Assembly (NCBI GenBank): GCA_026785645.1
Contig: JAJAZM010000012.1
Coordinates: forward strand, 1 to 9,094
Origin: Sphingomonas bacterium
GTDB lineage: Bacteria > Pseudomonadota > Alphaproteobacteria > Sphingomonadales > Sphingomonadaceae
Length of the DNA stretch: 9,094 bases
Direction of reading: 5' to 3'
Both the position numbers and the translations under genes were made by a program. Below the pieces are notes generated by a model. The model saw only the letters and a program-made list of their open reading frames with translations, was not told where the DNA came from and made no database searches. Below are positions 1 to 6,088 of the stretch, in pieces. Each line of letters starts with the position of its first letter. Positions within the stretch are counted from its first letter, which is position 1.

Positions 1-2
1 GG

Positions 3-116
3 CATATGGCGTTCGTCCGATCGCCCGACCTGGTTTCGATCGAATTGCTGCAGAAGGGCGAGGCGCTGCCCCCGGCCGAGCCCTGGGCGTCGATGGCCAA
101 TACAGGCGAATGGTGA
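3..116 (+). CDS. VOC/glyoxalase-I-like protein, 3' end (partial)
   Basis: The first bases hold the last 37 codons of a gene that begins before the window; the frame reads from base 3 to a TGA at 114-116. The tail contains SIELLQKGEALPP and ends in NTGEW. An xIELLQ strand near the C-terminus is characteristic of the vicinal oxygen chelate (VOC) fold, where the Glu is a metal ligand in glyoxalase I and relatives. The stop overlaps the preferred gloB ATG by one base (TGATG), implying translational coupling. By family and context it could be lactoylglutathione lyase (GloA-like), but other VOC enzymes cannot be excluded because only the tail is visible. Confidence 0.7.
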   Translation, partial: HMAFVRSPDLVSIELLQKGEALPPAEPWASMANTGEW

Positions 117-838
117 TGATCGAGGTCATCCCCGTCCCCGCGCTGAGCGATAATTACATCTGGATGCTGCGCGATCCGGACAGCGGCACTGTGGCGGTGG
201 TCGATCCGGGGCAGGACGTGCCCGCGCTCGATGCCGCCAATCAGCGGGGCTGGCGGATCAGCCAGATCCTCACCACCCACTGGCACCCCGACCATACCGG
301 CGGCAATAGCGCGATCAAGGCCGCCACCGGCGCGATCATCACCGCCCCCGCCGAAGCCGAGCGATTGAGCCCGGTCGACCGCATCGTCGCCGAGGGGGAT
401 CGCGTCTCGGTCGGCGGCCTTGAGGCAATGGTGTGGGAAATCCCGTCGCATACCGCAGGCCACATCGCTTTCTATTTCGAGGAAGCGAAGATAATCTTCG
501 TCGGCGACACCTTGTTCGCGATGGGCTGCGGAAGGTTGTTCGAGGGAACGCCCGAGCAGATGTTCGCCAATATGCAGCGCTTTGCCGCCCTGCCCGACGA
601 CGTGCGCATCTATTGCGGGCACGAATATACCCTCGCCAATGCGCGCTTCGCCGCCCACGTCGAGCCGGACAATGCGGCGATTGCCGAGCGGCTCGCCGCC
701 GTGGCCGCGATGCGAACACGCGGCGAAGTCACGCTTCCGACCACGATTGGCGAGGAGCGCGCGACCAACCCGTTCATGCGCGCCCCCGATGTTGCCGAGC
801 TCGCCCGGCTGCGGACAATGAAAGACAGCTTTAGTTAA
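116..838 (+). CDS. gloB: Hydroxyacylglutathione hydrolase (glyoxalase II)
   Basis: A 240-residue cytoplasmic metallo-beta-lactamase-fold enzyme that hydrolyses S-D-lactoylglutathione to D-lactate and glutathione, the second step of methylglyoxal detoxification. The binuclear metal site is complete: THWHPDH gives H55, H57, D59 and H60; SHTAGH gives H112; VGDTLF gives D131; and CGHEY gives H169. GCGRLFEGT (137-145) and the C-terminal glyoxalase II domain with ATNPFMR (216-222) are also present, so it is a true glyoxalase II rather than a generic lactamase-fold hydrolase. Length is close to the usual 250 or so residues. In-frame starts at 110 (ATG) and 113 (GTG) are possible; 116 is preferred because MIEVIPVPALSDNY matches the usual N-terminus and it forms a TGATG overlap with the VOC gene upstream. 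Co-transcription with that gene is likely. Confidence 0.95.
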   Translation: MIEVIPVPALSDNYIWMLRDPDSGTVAVVDPGQDVPALDAANQRGWRISQILTTHWHPDHTGGNSAIKAATGAIITAPAEAERLSPVDRIVAEGDRVSVGGLEAMVWEIPSHTAGHIAFYFEEAKIIFVGDTLFAMGCGRLFEGTPEQMFANMQRFAALPDDVRIYCGHEYTLANARFAAHVEPDNAAIAERLAAVAAMRTRGEVTLPTTIGEERATNPFMRAPDVAELARLRTMKDSFS

Positions 839-882
839 TCTGTGGCGGAGGCAATCATGCTAAGGGAGACGGATATCACGCG

Positions 883-887
883 AAGGA
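883..887 (+). promoter_or_regulatory. Shine-Dalgarno deciding the lipoprotein start
   Basis: AAGGA lies 8 nt before the ATG at 896. It favours that start over the in-frame GTG at 842 and ATG at 857, which would put a charged 13-18 residue extension before the signal peptide. Confidence 0.6.
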
Positions 888-895
888 ATATCGAA

Positions 896-1300
896 ATGCG
901 CATGTACTTGCTTGCCGCCGCCGCGACCAGTCTGGTGGCGTGCCAAAGCACCGATAGCCCGCCCGAACAGCGCAGCGCCAAGGCGCAGGCGACCTATGAC
1001 AAATTGCTCGCCGGCAAGGCCCCCGGCCGCGCCGAAAGCTGCCTGCCGCTGCAGCGGTCGAACGACATGGTGGTGATCGACGACGACACCATCCTCTATC
1101 GCGACGGCCGCACGACCTACGTCAACAAGCCACTCGGCAGCTGCAATTTGCTTGGTCGAGGAAGCTATGCTTTGGTCACCCGAAGCACCGGATCGCAATT
1201 GTGCCGCGGTGACATTGCCCAGGTTACGGATATGACCACCGGGGTCACCGTCGGCAGCTGCGCATTTGGCGACTTCGTCCCCTACCGCCCGGCGAGCTAA
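896..1300 (+). CDS. Small four-cysteine lipoprotein, possibly DUF6491-like
   Basis: A predicted 134-residue exported lipoprotein. The N-terminus MRMYLLAAAATSLVAC is a short signal peptide with lipobox LVAC and acylated Cys at 16. The mature protein begins with a polar, probably flexible stretch. A compact domain follows with four cysteines (C49, C83, C103, C122), which could form two disulfides in the periplasm. Recognisable segments are CLPLQRS, DDDTILYRDG, YVNKPLGSC, SQLCRGDI and GSCAFGDFVPY. The pattern recalls the DUF6491 group of small proteobacterial envelope proteins, from memory and not checked. No catalytic motif is visible and the function is unknown. It starts 57 bp after gloB on the same strand, so it may be read from the same transcript. 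It ends 60 bp from the convergent acyl-CoA synthetase gene. Confidence 0.8.
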   Translation: MRMYLLAAAATSLVACQSTDSPPEQRSAKAQATYDKLLAGKAPGRAESCLPLQRSNDMVVIDDDTILYRDGRTTYVNKPLGSCNLLGRGSYALVTRSTGSQLCRGDIAQVTDMTTGVTVGSCAFGDFVPYRPAS

Positions 1301-1312
1301 AGTCTTTGTTGT

Positions 1313-1345
1313 CGGCCTGATTCACGCTTCGGCTTGAAGCGGCCG
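1313..1345. terminator. Weak hairpin between convergent genes, possible terminator
   Basis: An inner stem GCTTC/GAAGC (1326-1330 with 1336-1340) is nested in an outer stem CGGCC/GGCCG (1313-1317 with 1341-1345), with a one-sided internal loop. It lies in the 60-bp gap between the lipoprotein gene and the convergent acyl-CoA synthetase gene. There is no adjacent T-run on either strand; the T5 at 1365-1369 is too far away. It is a terminator only by position. Confidence 0.25.
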
Positions 1346-1360
1346 AAACGATCACGACCT

Positions 1361-3106
1361 CTACTTTTTGTAAAGTGCATCCAGCCGCTCGCCATAAGCC
1401 GCGCGAATAACGTGGCGGCGGATCTTGAGTGACGGGGTCATCTGCTCATTCTCGACCGCGAACGGCTCGTCGGCGAGGATGAAGCGGCGCACTTTCTCGA
1501 CCACACTCAAATCCTTGTTGACCCGATCGACCGCCGCCGACAGCCGCGCAGCGAGATCTGGCGCGTCGGCAAATTCGGGATCGGGAACGATCAGCCCGAC
1601 GAGATAAGGGTGGCGGTCGCCATGGACCATCGCCTGCGCGATTTCGGGCTGAAGCGTGAGCATCCCCTCGACCCGCTGGGGCGAGACATTGTCGCCCTTG
1701 TCGTTGATGATCAGGTCCTTCTTGCGGTCGGTGATGACGATCCGCCCCTTGGCATCGAGATGCCCGACATCGCCAGTCGCCAGCCAGCCATCCCGGAGCA
1801 CCCGCGCGCTTTCCTCGGGATTGCGCCAATAGCCCTGCATGACCTGCTCGCCGCGCACCATGATCTCGCCATCCTCGGCGATCCGAACTTCGCTATTGAG
1901 CATCGGCGGGCCGACCGTGTCCATGCGGATCCCGCCGCGCAGCCGGTTGCAGCTGATCACCGGCCCGGCCTCGGTCTGGCCATAGCCCTGGAGCACGGTC
2001 AGCCCCATCGCCTGGAAGAATAAACCGACTTCAGGGTTGAGCGGGGCCCCGCCCGAGACCATCGCCTTGATCCGACCGCCGAACTTGCGCCCGACCTTGC
2101 GGCGCAAGGTGAGTGACAGGATGCCGTCCATCGGCAAATCCCATGGCACCGATTTGCCGGCCGCGCGCTTGGCCTCGATCTTCAACGCCCGGTCCATCAG
2201 ATAAGCCGGCAGCCCGCCATCCTTGTCGACCTGCTTCATGATCTTGGCGCGAAGCATCTCGAACAATCGCGGCACCACCACCATCATCGTCGGGCGCACT
2301 TCCTCGATATTGGCGGCGAGCTTCTCGAGGCTTTCGGCGTGATAAATCTGTGCTCCGAGCGCAACCGGGAAATGCTGCCCGCCGCTATGTTCATAGGCAT
2401 GGCTGGCGGGAAGGAACGAAAGGAACACTTCGTCGTCCCAGCCGAAATCATTGGCAATGATGTCGATGCAGCCTTCGACATTGTGGAGGATCATGCCGTG
2501 GTGCTGGCACACCCCGCGCGGCGCTCCGCCGGTGCCACTGGTGTAGATCAGGCAGGCGAGGTCGGTGCGCTTGACCGTGGCCATCTCGGCCTCGAGCGCG
2601 CCAATGTCGGCCAGGCCGGAGACGAGGCTCTCCCACAAATGGAAACGGGCGACGTCGGGCGACTGGCCGGTGATGATATCGTCGATCGAGATGACATGGT
2701 TGCAGGTCGACGCGAACAGCACTGCGGGGAGCAAGGTCTTGGCCAGTTTCTGGGTCGAGACGATCACCGCGCGCGCTTCGCTATTGTTGAGGATATGCTG
2801 GTGATCGCGCGTGGTGTTGGTGGTGTAGGTCGGAACCGTGACGCAGCCCGCGGCCATGATCCCGAGATCGGCGATCAGCCATTCGGGGCGATTTTCAGCG
2901 ACCAGCATGACCCGGTCGCCGGGCTTCATGCCGAGCCGCCGAAGCCCTGCCGCAAGCGCCGCGACGCGCCGCGCGGTTTCGGACCAGCTGATCGACCGCC
3001 ACTCGTCGCCGACCTTGTCCCACAAGAACGGCGCTTCGCCTTTCTCACGCGCGCGCGTGAGAAACATCGTCACCAGATTTGGAAAATGCTCGAGCCTCTT
3101 GTCCAT
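1361..3106 (-). CDS. Long-chain fatty acid-CoA ligase (AMP-forming)
   Basis: A 581-residue ANL-superfamily enzyme expected to activate fatty acids to acyl-CoA through an acyl-AMP intermediate, feeding beta-oxidation or lipid synthesis at the cytoplasmic face of the membrane. Core motifs are in order: the P-loop-like YTSGTGGAPRGV (188-199), FLPASHAYEH (231-240), GYGQTEAGP (374-382), ATGDVGHLDAKGRIVITDRK (443-462), INDKGDNVSP (467-476), and TPSLKIRR (557-564) with K561 as the likely adenylation lysine. The P-loop has Gly and Arg where the common form is SGTTGxPKG. From memory this variant is usual in this bacterial FadD15-like subfamily. I chose the ATG at 3106 rather than 3145 because GGGGAG lies 5 nt before it and MDKRLEHFPNLV is a natural N-terminus. 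The gene is divergent from ggt. Chain-length preference cannot be read from sequence. Confidence 0.92.
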   Translation of the reverse strand: MDKRLEHFPNLVTMFLTRAREKGEAPFLWDKVGDEWRSISWSETARRVAALAAGLRRLGMKPGDRVMLVAENRPEWLIADLGIMAAGCVTVPTYTTNTTRDHQHILNNSEARAVIVSTQKLAKTLLPAVLFASTCNHVISIDDIITGQSPDVARFHLWESLVSGLADIGALEAEMATVKRTDLACLIYTSGTGGAPRGVCQHHGMILHNVEGCIDIIANDFGWDDEVFLSFLPASHAYEHSGGQHFPVALGAQIYHAESLEKLAANIEEVRPTMMVVVPRLFEMLRAKIMKQVDKDGGLPAYLMDRALKIEAKRAAGKSVPWDLPMDGILSLTLRRKVGRKFGGRIKAMVSGGAPLNPEVGLFFQAMGLTVLQGYGQTEAGPVISCNRLRGGIRMDTVGPPMLNSEVRIAEDGEIMVRGEQVMQGYWRNPEESARVLRDGWLATGDVGHLDAKGRIVITDRKKDLIINDKGDNVSPQRVEGMLTLQPEIAQAMVHGDRHPYLVGLIVPDPEFADAPDLAARLSAAVDRVNKDLSVVEKVRRFILADEPFAVENEQMTPSLKIRRHVIRAAYGERLDALYKK

Positions 3107-3117
3107 TTCCTCTCCCC
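3107..3117 (-). promoter_or_regulatory. Shine-Dalgarno deciding the acyl-CoA synthetase start
   Basis: Read on the minus strand this is GGGGAGAGGAA directly before ATG. GGGGAG has a 5-nt spacer to the start codon at 3106, which argues against the in-frame ATG 39 nt upstream. Confidence 0.65.
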
Positions 3118-3118
3118 G

Positions 3119-3132
3119 CCGGTTCGAACCGG
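3119..3132. promoter_or_regulatory. 14-bp perfect palindrome, candidate operator
   Basis: CCGGTTCGAACCGG is fully self-complementary. It lies in the 113-bp gap between the divergent acyl-CoA synthetase and ggt genes, two bases upstream of the synthetase Shine-Dalgarno region. Dimeric repressors of fatty-acid genes (TetR or GntR type) bind sites of this sort, but no regulator gene adjoins it, so the operator role is inferred from symmetry and position only. Confidence 0.35.
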
Positions 3133-3219
3133 TCTCATGCCCCACTGTTTAGCGCAATTGTCGGCGACCGCCAGACGGGCAAGTGGACGCTCCGCCCAAG
3201 CCGCGATAGGGCCGCGGGC

Positions 3220-4935
3220 ATGACCATCGTGTACCGCCTGGCAATGATCGCCGCTTTGTCGCTCGCATCCTGCGCCGCCCCCAATGCCGTTCCGCGCAGT
3301 GCACGCGCCGCCACCGCCGAAACCACTCAGCCGTTCGTCATCGCCGCCAACCCGCTCGCCGCCAAGGCGGGGATCGAGACGCTGGCGCGCGGCGGTAGCG
3401 CGGTCGATGCGGCGATTGCGGTGCAAGCAATGCTGTCACTGGTCGAGCCGCAATCGAGCGGCCTCGGCGGCGGGGCGTTCATGACTTATTATGACGCGCG
3501 GTCGCGCGATGTGTCGGTCTATGACGGACGCGAAGTCGCCCCGGCGCAGGCGACTCCCGGCATGTTCCTCGGGGCCAGCGGCAAGCCATTGCCGTTCGGC
3601 GAGGCGGTGCTTAGCGGCCGTGCGACCGGTGTGCCGGGCGCGGTAGCGATGCTCGGACAAGCGCACCGCGAGCATGGCAAGCTGGCGTGGCGCGGGCTGT
3701 TCGGATCGGCGACCCGCACTGCCGCGCGAGGCTTCACCGTCAGCCCGCGGCTGGCGCGGATGATCGGCGGCAAATTCCCCCAGAGCAGGGCACCCGACGT
3801 ATTGGCCTATTTCGCGCGGCCCGGCGGAGGGCGTCTCCGCGCCGGCGACATTTTGCGCAACCCGGCCTATGCCGCTTTCCTAAAGCGGCTCGCGCGCCAA
3901 GGTCCGTCGGCGATGTACAGTGGCGAGACCGGGGCGCGGATCGTCGCCCGAACCCGCGCCGGGCCGATCGGTGGGTCGATGACCCTGGCCGATCTCGCCG
4001 CTTACCGCCCGATCAAGCGCGCCGCCGTCTGTGCGCCGTACCGCGTCTATCGAGTCTGCGCCCCGCCGCCGCCGTCGAGCGGGGTCGGGCTGCTGCAATT
4101 GCTCGGACTGCTCGAGCGCACCGATATCGAGCGCCGCAACGCCGATGATCCGCAAGCCTGGTTTCTGTTCGCCGAGGCGAGCCGCGTCATGTACGCCGAC
4201 CGCGACCAATATGTCGGCGATCCGGCATTTGTGTCGGTGCCGGTCGAGGGACTGCTCGACCCCGCCTACATCGACCAGCGGGCCAAGCTGATCGGCGCGA
4301 CCGCTGGCCCGCCGCCGGTCGCCGGAATCCCGCGCGGCGCGGCCCCCGCCGCCGCCGACCGCACGCTCGAACCGGCCGGCACGTCGCACTTCATCGTCCG
4401 CGACCGCGCCGGCAATGTCGTGTCGATGACCACCACGGTCGAAAGCATTTTCGGCAGCGGACGGATGGTCGACGGCTTTTTCCTCAACAATCAGATGACC
4501 GATTTTTCCTTCCTGCCGACCGACTCCAAGGGCCGTCCGCTGGTCAACGCAGTAGCACCCGGCAAACGCCCGCGATCGTCGATGACGCCGCTCATCCTGA
4601 TCGATCGACAAGGCCGGTTCGCCGGGGCGATCGGATCCGCCGGGGGCAATGCGATCCTGCCGTTCGTCGCCAAGTCATTGGTCGCGGCGGTCGACTGGGG
4701 GCTGCCGATGCAGGCCGCGATCGCGCTCCCCAATCTGGTCGCGCGCGGCAAGAGTTTCGGCGGCGAAGAGACCAAATTCTCGCCGCAATTACTCGACGGA
4801 CTCAAGGCGCGGGGAATCGATTTGAAGCCCGGCCAGGGAGAGGATTCGGGGGTTCACGGGGTGCTGATCCGCGATGGAAAAATCGACGGCGGATATGATC
4901 CGCGCCGCGAAGGCGCGGTGCTGACGCTCCCTTGA
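3220..4935 (+). CDS. ggt: Gamma-glutamyltransferase, putative lipoprotein
   Basis: A 571-residue N-terminal-nucleophile hydrolase that cleaves or transfers the gamma-glutamyl group of glutathione and related peptides. The family matures by autocleavage before a Thr; here that is T388 in GTSHFIV, giving a large subunit and a small subunit of about 184 residues. Other active-site signatures are SGLGGGAFM (80-88), DGREVAP with R104 for the substrate carboxylate, NNQMTDFS, RPRSSMTP (S453, S454) and GSAGGN (472-477). The N-terminus MTIVYRLAMIAALSLASC ends in a lipobox (LASC, C18), suggesting a membrane-anchored periplasmic enzyme rather than a soluble one. The start at 3220 is preferred over longer in-frame options, which would run through the neighbouring promoter region and bury the signal. 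ATG 3244 is a possible alternative. Neither has a strong ribosome binding site. The end lies 7 bp from the convergent pyrD end. Confidence 0.93.
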   Translation: MTIVYRLAMIAALSLASCAAPNAVPRSARAATAETTQPFVIAANPLAAKAGIETLARGGSAVDAAIAVQAMLSLVEPQSSGLGGGAFMTYYDARSRDVSVYDGREVAPAQATPGMFLGASGKPLPFGEAVLSGRATGVPGAVAMLGQAHREHGKLAWRGLFGSATRTAARGFTVSPRLARMIGGKFPQSRAPDVLAYFARPGGGRLRAGDILRNPAYAAFLKRLARQGPSAMYSGETGARIVARTRAGPIGGSMTLADLAAYRPIKRAAVCAPYRVYRVCAPPPPSSGVGLLQLLGLLERTDIERRNADDPQAWFLFAEASRVMYADRDQYVGDPAFVSVPVEGLLDPAYIDQRAKLIGATAGPPPVAGIPRGAAPAAADRTLEPAGTSHFIVRDRAGNVVSMTTTVESIFGSGRMVDGFFLNNQMTDFSFLPTDSKGRPLVNAVAPGKRPRSSMTPLILIDRQGRFAGAIGSAGGNAILPFVAKSLVAAVDWGLPMQAAIALPNLVARGKSFGGEETKFSPQLLDGLKARGIDLKPGQGEDSGVHGVLIRDGKIDGGYDPRREGAVLTLP

Positions 4936-4942
4936 TTCTGCC

Positions 4943-5980
4943 CTAGAGGCGCTCGGTCCCGACCGCGTCGGCGATGTTGGCGATATCTTCGCGTTGGAGG
5001 ATCGCGGCGAGCCCGGTGGCGATCCGCCGCGCCAGGCCGGGGCCGTGATAGACCAACCCCGAGTAAAGTTGGACGAGGCTTGCCCCCGCCACGATCCGCG
5101 CCCAGGCATCCTCGGCCGAGGCAATCCCGCCAGCGGCGATCAGCGGCAGCTGGCCACCCGAGGTGGCGCGGAACAGCCGCAACTGGTCGAGCGCAAGCGA
5201 CCGCAGCGGCGCCCCCGACAGGCCGCCCGCCTCGCCCGAATGGCGCGACTTGAGCACCGGCCGCGACAGCGTGGTGTTGGCGACGATCAGCGCATCGATC
5301 CCGCCATCGATCGCAGCGCGGACGATGCGCTGATGATCGCCCGACTCAAGATCGGGCGCGACTTTCAGGAATATTGGCACCCCGTCGATCCGCACCTCGG
5401 CCACCGCCGCGAGCAATTCGACCAGTTCGCCCCCCGCCTGCAGATCGCGCAGCCCCGGCGTATTGGGGGACGAGATGTTGACCGTGAGGTAATCGGCGAG
5501 CGGGGCCATCGCCCGAACCCCGGCGGCATAATCGGCAATGCGATCCTCGCTGTCCTTGTTGGCGCCAATATTGATCCCCACCACCCCGCGCGTCGGGTCG
5601 CGCACCGCCAGTCGATTCGCCGCCGCCGCCTGCCCGCGATTGTTGAACCCCAGCCGGTTGATCACCGCCTGATCCTCGGCCAGCCGGAACAATCGCGGTT
5701 TCGGATTGCCGGCTTGGGCACGCGGCGTAACCGTCCCGACCTCGACAAAGCCAAAGCCAAGCCCGAGCATCGCCGCCGGCACCTCGCCATCCTTGTCGAA
5801 CCCCGCTGCAAGCCCGACCGGCGAGGGGAAGCCCAGTCCGGCAATGCTGGTGGTCAGCGATCCGGCGAAGCTCGGCGGGCGGCGCTTAGGCAGCAGCTTT
5901 AACGCCGCAATTGTCGCGCGATGCGCACGCTCGGCATCGAGCGCGAACACCAAGGGTCGAAGAAGCGAAAAGAATGTCAT
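4943..5980 (-). CDS. pyrD: Dihydroorotate dehydrogenase (quinone), class 2
   Basis: A 345-residue FMN enzyme that oxidises dihydroorotate to orotate in pyrimidine synthesis and passes electrons to membrane quinone. Class 2 is shown by the N-terminal extension (MTFFSLLRPLVFALDAERAH, about residues 1-30), which forms the membrane-associated helices, and by a catalytic Ser (S171 in NISSPNTPGLR) rather than the class 1 Cys. Other conserved pieces are GLAAGFDKDGE (56-66), GFVEVGTVTP (77-86), NRLGFNN (108-114), GINIGANK (135-142), VANTT (233-237), SGAPL and AAGGIASAEDA (282-292). Length is typical. The ATG at 5980 has AAGG 8 nt upstream. It is a single gene, divergent from the DUF885 gene and convergent with ggt, with no other pyrimidine gene nearby. 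Confidence 0.97.
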   Translation of the reverse strand: MTFFSLLRPLVFALDAERAHRATIAALKLLPKRRPPSFAGSLTTSIAGLGFPSPVGLAAGFDKDGEVPAAMLGLGFGFVEVGTVTPRAQAGNPKPRLFRLAEDQAVINRLGFNNRGQAAAANRLAVRDPTRGVVGINIGANKDSEDRIADYAAGVRAMAPLADYLTVNISSPNTPGLRDLQAGGELVELLAAVAEVRIDGVPIFLKVAPDLESGDHQRIVRAAIDGGIDALIVANTTLSRPVLKSRHSGEAGGLSGAPLRSLALDQLRLFRATSGGQLPLIAAGGIASAEDAWARIVAGASLVQLYSGLVYHGPGLARRIATGLAAILQREDIANIADAVGTERL

Positions 5981-6076
5981 CGCCCCGCCTTAGCGCGCCC
6001 CCGCATCCCGTTCATCGAAAAAACTTTGCGACTTGCCGCCATAAGGCCATGGTCGTTCCATTCACCCGATCGCCCG

Positions 6077-6082
6077 AAGGAA
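6077..6082 (+). promoter_or_regulatory. Shine-Dalgarno supporting a TTG start
   Basis: AAGGAA lies 6 nt before TTG 6089. No ATG or GTG in this frame sits at a sensible distance before the signal peptide, and the only upstream ATG in frame (5921) is inside pyrD on the other strand. Confidence 0.6.
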
Positions 6083-6088
6083 CCGTCC

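Noticed and set aside
339..834. Alternative frames on both strands inside gloB
   Set aside because: Arg-rich translations typical of off-frame GC-rich DNA, overlapping a gene with an intact active site.
2339..3223. Plus-strand open frame (294 codons) opposite the acyl-CoA synthetase
   Set aside because: It lies almost wholly over motif-rich coding sequence of a well-recognised enzyme, has no plausible RBS, and its product resembles nothing known.
3880..4611. Minus-strand open frame (243 codons) within ggt
   Set aside because: A shadow frame across the GGT catalytic region; low complexity and rich in Arg, Asp and Gly.
4994..5902. Plus-strand open frame (302 codons) across pyrD
   Set aside because: Antisense shadow of pyrD; composition is dominated by Arg, Pro and Gly, with no domain signal.
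5981..6088. Promoter boxes in the pyrD-DUF885 divergent gap, including TTGCGA and CATAAG
   Set aside because: No pair has acceptable spacing of about 17 bp, so I do not call a promoter on either strand.
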